From: Heliobacterium mobile
GTDB lineage: Bacteria; Bacillota; Desulfitobacteriia; Heliobacteriales; Heliobacteriaceae
Direction: 5' to 3'
NCBI RefSeq assembly: GCF_009720735.1
Contig: NZ_WNKU01000015.1
Location: forward strand, 23,117-87,116
DNA length: 64,000 nucleotides
The notes beneath the pieces are model-generated. The model ran no database searches. It was not told the origin of the DNA and saw only the letters and a list, made by a program, of their open reading frames with translations. Positions 62,594 through 64,000 of the stretch are shown here, piece after piece (position 1 is the first letter of the stretch; the number at the start of each line of letters is the position of its first letter). A program made the translations under genes and the position numbers.

Positions 62594-63004
62594 CTATACC
62601 GGTCTTTTTACCATGAATCTATCGGCATTTTTCACAAATCCATATTGTTCATACAGTCCATGTGCATCAAGTGTCCCTAAAATCCCGTTTAGACCTTTTA
62701 AATCTTCACTAGTTAGAATTGTTTCTACTAGTTTTTTACCAATACCTTTGCCACGGTATTCTTCATCGATTATGACATCTGCTAACCAGTACATAGTTGC
62801 AAAATCTGAAACGATTCGAGCAAATCCAATTTGTCTGTTTCCATGATAAACACCAAAACAAAGCGATGTTTCAATTGATTTGTTTATGGCTTCAATAGGT
62901 CTATTCTTCGCCCAATATGACGACGCCAAGAACATATAAATCGTCTCACAGTTTAAAAGTGACTTGTCACTGCTGATTAAATAATCTTCAAATTTAACTT
63001 CCAT
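62594..63004 (-). CDS. GNAT family N-acetyltransferase
   Basis: 136 aa; ATG after TAGAGGGG. Acetyl-CoA signature EEYRGKGIGKKLVE (about residues 81-94), preceded by ADVIID and followed by LGTLDAHGLYEQYGF, the usual GNAT C-terminus. Substrate unknown. Confidence 0.92.
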   Translation of the reverse strand: MEVKFEDYLISSDKSLLNCETIYMFLASSYWAKNRPIEAINKSIETSLCFGVYHGNRQIGFARIVSDFATMYWLADVIIDEEYRGKGIGKKLVETILTSEDLKGLNGILGTLDAHGLYEQYGFVKNADRFMVKRPV

Positions 63005-63449
63005 AAAAATCCCCTCTACTTATGTATCAACTTAAATCTCATATATCTTCTCCAGTAGTTTTCAACACATGTGGTTAATCCCCTCTTGCAAGAGATTAAT
63101 TATTAACTTTTTAATCCTAAAGACTCCAAGTTATCCCCAAAGCCAAACCCCATCAACCCTCACGAAAAAAGCGACCTCACCTGTGGTGGCAAAGTCGTGA
63201 TACCGATTTTACCGAGCCGAAGGCATTTTCTATCTTGAACAAAGTCGACTTCTCGGTCTGGTGGTATATAGGGTGGGCGAATGTATAGCAACCGGACTGC
63301 TAATCAAAGATAAACAGACAAAAACATAATGAGAAATTGGCCGAATCAAAAGCACTGGAAGACGTAGTTTATATAAAGAAAATAACTTCTGAAGGAAATA
63401 TTTCATGCGCATCGAATGATAAAAACATCAAATATTTGGAGGGATTCTA
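63005..63449. other. Intergenic stretch
   Basis: 445 bases with no gene. AT-rich left half; a weak CACCTGTGGTG hairpin at about 63180. Nothing else supported. Confidence 0.5.
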
Positions 63450-63896
63450 GTGGCAAGTATTCGGAGCTTGGGAGATGCTCGGGAAGTAATGGTTGCTGGG
63501 TTTTTATTGTTAGCAGGCTACAACGTAAGCAAGCCACTATCTGGAGCATCGAAGTACGATTTAATTGTTGAGAAAAACGGTGTTTGCATAAAGGTTCAAG
63601 TAAAGAATCTGAAACGCGATCCTGAATATAAAAACTCACCTACGCCGGTTTATAATCTTGAGGTTTCAAGTACCAATATTGAGACAGGAAAACAGGTTGC
63701 TTACAAGCCCTCAGAGGTTGATGTAATCATCGGATATAATGTTGAGGAACGGTGTTTTGTTGCCGTTCCGTTGGCCGACTTTGATGGAAAAACCTCTGGT
63801 GTGGTTCATTCTAGAGACGGATTACGTTCAAACTATTTTCACTCTTGGTCAGCCTTAGAAGAGTTTGTGAATAACGCTCTGAGTCGGAAAGCGTGA
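63450..63896 (+). CDS. PD-(D/E)XK nuclease-like protein
   Basis: 148 aa; GTG after GGAGGG. Features ASKYDLIVEKNGVCIKVQVKNL (Asp and Q-x-K of the PD-(D/E)XK fold) and DVIIGYNVE, resembling group I intron-type or Vsr-like small nucleases used as host proteins of unknown role. Stands alone with its own terminator. Confidence 0.75.
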   Translation: MASIRSLGDAREVMVAGFLLLAGYNVSKPLSGASKYDLIVEKNGVCIKVQVKNLKRDPEYKNSPTPVYNLEVSSTNIETGKQVAYKPSEVDVIIGYNVEERCFVAVPLADFDGKTSGVVHSRDGLRSNYFHSWSALEEFVNNALSRKA

Positions 63897-63919
63897 GCCG
63901 TCAGGCCACGTTTTTTTTA
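63892..63919 (+). terminator. Terminator of the nuclease gene
   Basis: CGTG..CC/GG..CACG arms followed by TTTTTTTT. Confidence 0.75.
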
Positions 63920-64000
63920 TTATCTCAAGTTTCGCAGTAAGAAAAATGACATAAAGCCTTGATTTTTCAGGGATAAAGGCGAAAAACATCCTCTGATTCG

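Overview
The window reads as chromosome of an endospore-forming Firmicute, probably an anaerobe, carrying a siphophage-type prophage and a horizontally acquired defence island. Support: a SpoVG gene, two short glycine-rich YjcZ-like membrane peptides, strong AGGAGG ribosome sites, very frequent TTG starts, and a phage-encoded class III (oxygen-sensitive) ribonucleotide reductase. Genus cannot be fixed from the sequence alone.

Region 1 (1-16.4 kb): phage early region, nearly all on the minus strand. Reading in the direction of transcription from 16.3 kb: an initiator with 24-bp repeats inside its gene (probable origin), DnaC-like loader, DnaB-like helicase, two antirepressors, Toprim primase, then (after a divergent plus-strand repressor/membrane-protein pair at 9.8-10.6 kb) a phage sigma-like factor, a probable ssDNA-binding protein, family A DNA polymerase with Leu at the '762' position, a Cas4/RecB-like nuclease, an Hjc-like resolvase, NrdG, NrdD, dUTPase, a divergent ThyX and an adenine/cytosine methylase that runs off the left edge. 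A conserved ~40-bp element lies in front of both the initiator and the sigma gene.

Region 2 (16.4-36.6 kb): phage late region, minus strand. From right: small terminase, tyrosine recombinase, large terminase, portal, minor capsid, scaffold, major capsid, connectors, major tail protein, tail chaperones with an A AAA AAC -1 frameshift site, tape measure, tail hub, tail-tip proteins (two with CTG starts), lysis genes (BhlA, amidase, holin), ending in a strong terminator. Plus-strand morons interrupt it: a 40-aa cationic membrane peptide, a pentapeptide-repeat protein, an 81-aa protein and a 92-aa membrane protein.

Region 3 (36.6-39.7 kb): two further arrays of the same 24-bp repeat family, a staphylococcal-type nuclease, then an NDP-sugar pyrophosphorylase-like gene and spoVG.

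Region 4 (39.8-51.3 kb): accessory island. An orphan methylase, an AT-rich three-gene operon (PD-(D/E)XK effector, middle component, Rad50-like ATPase) best explained as an ABC-3C-type defence system, a type IIG restriction-modification enzyme overlapping a Dam methylase, three truncated tRNA-Thr copies and a decayed integrase end, i.e. the scars of integration into a tRNA-Thr gene.

Region 5 (51.3-64 kb): ordinary chromosome with small membrane and lipoproteins, thioredoxin, a chemotaxis receptor, a flavin reductase, two polysaccharide deacetylases (one with a CTG start), YmaF, a pair of related secreted proteins sharing a PPWQGTG motif, a GNAT acetyltransferase and a PD-(D/E)XK nuclease. A PAS gene here is broken by one extra T in a T-run.
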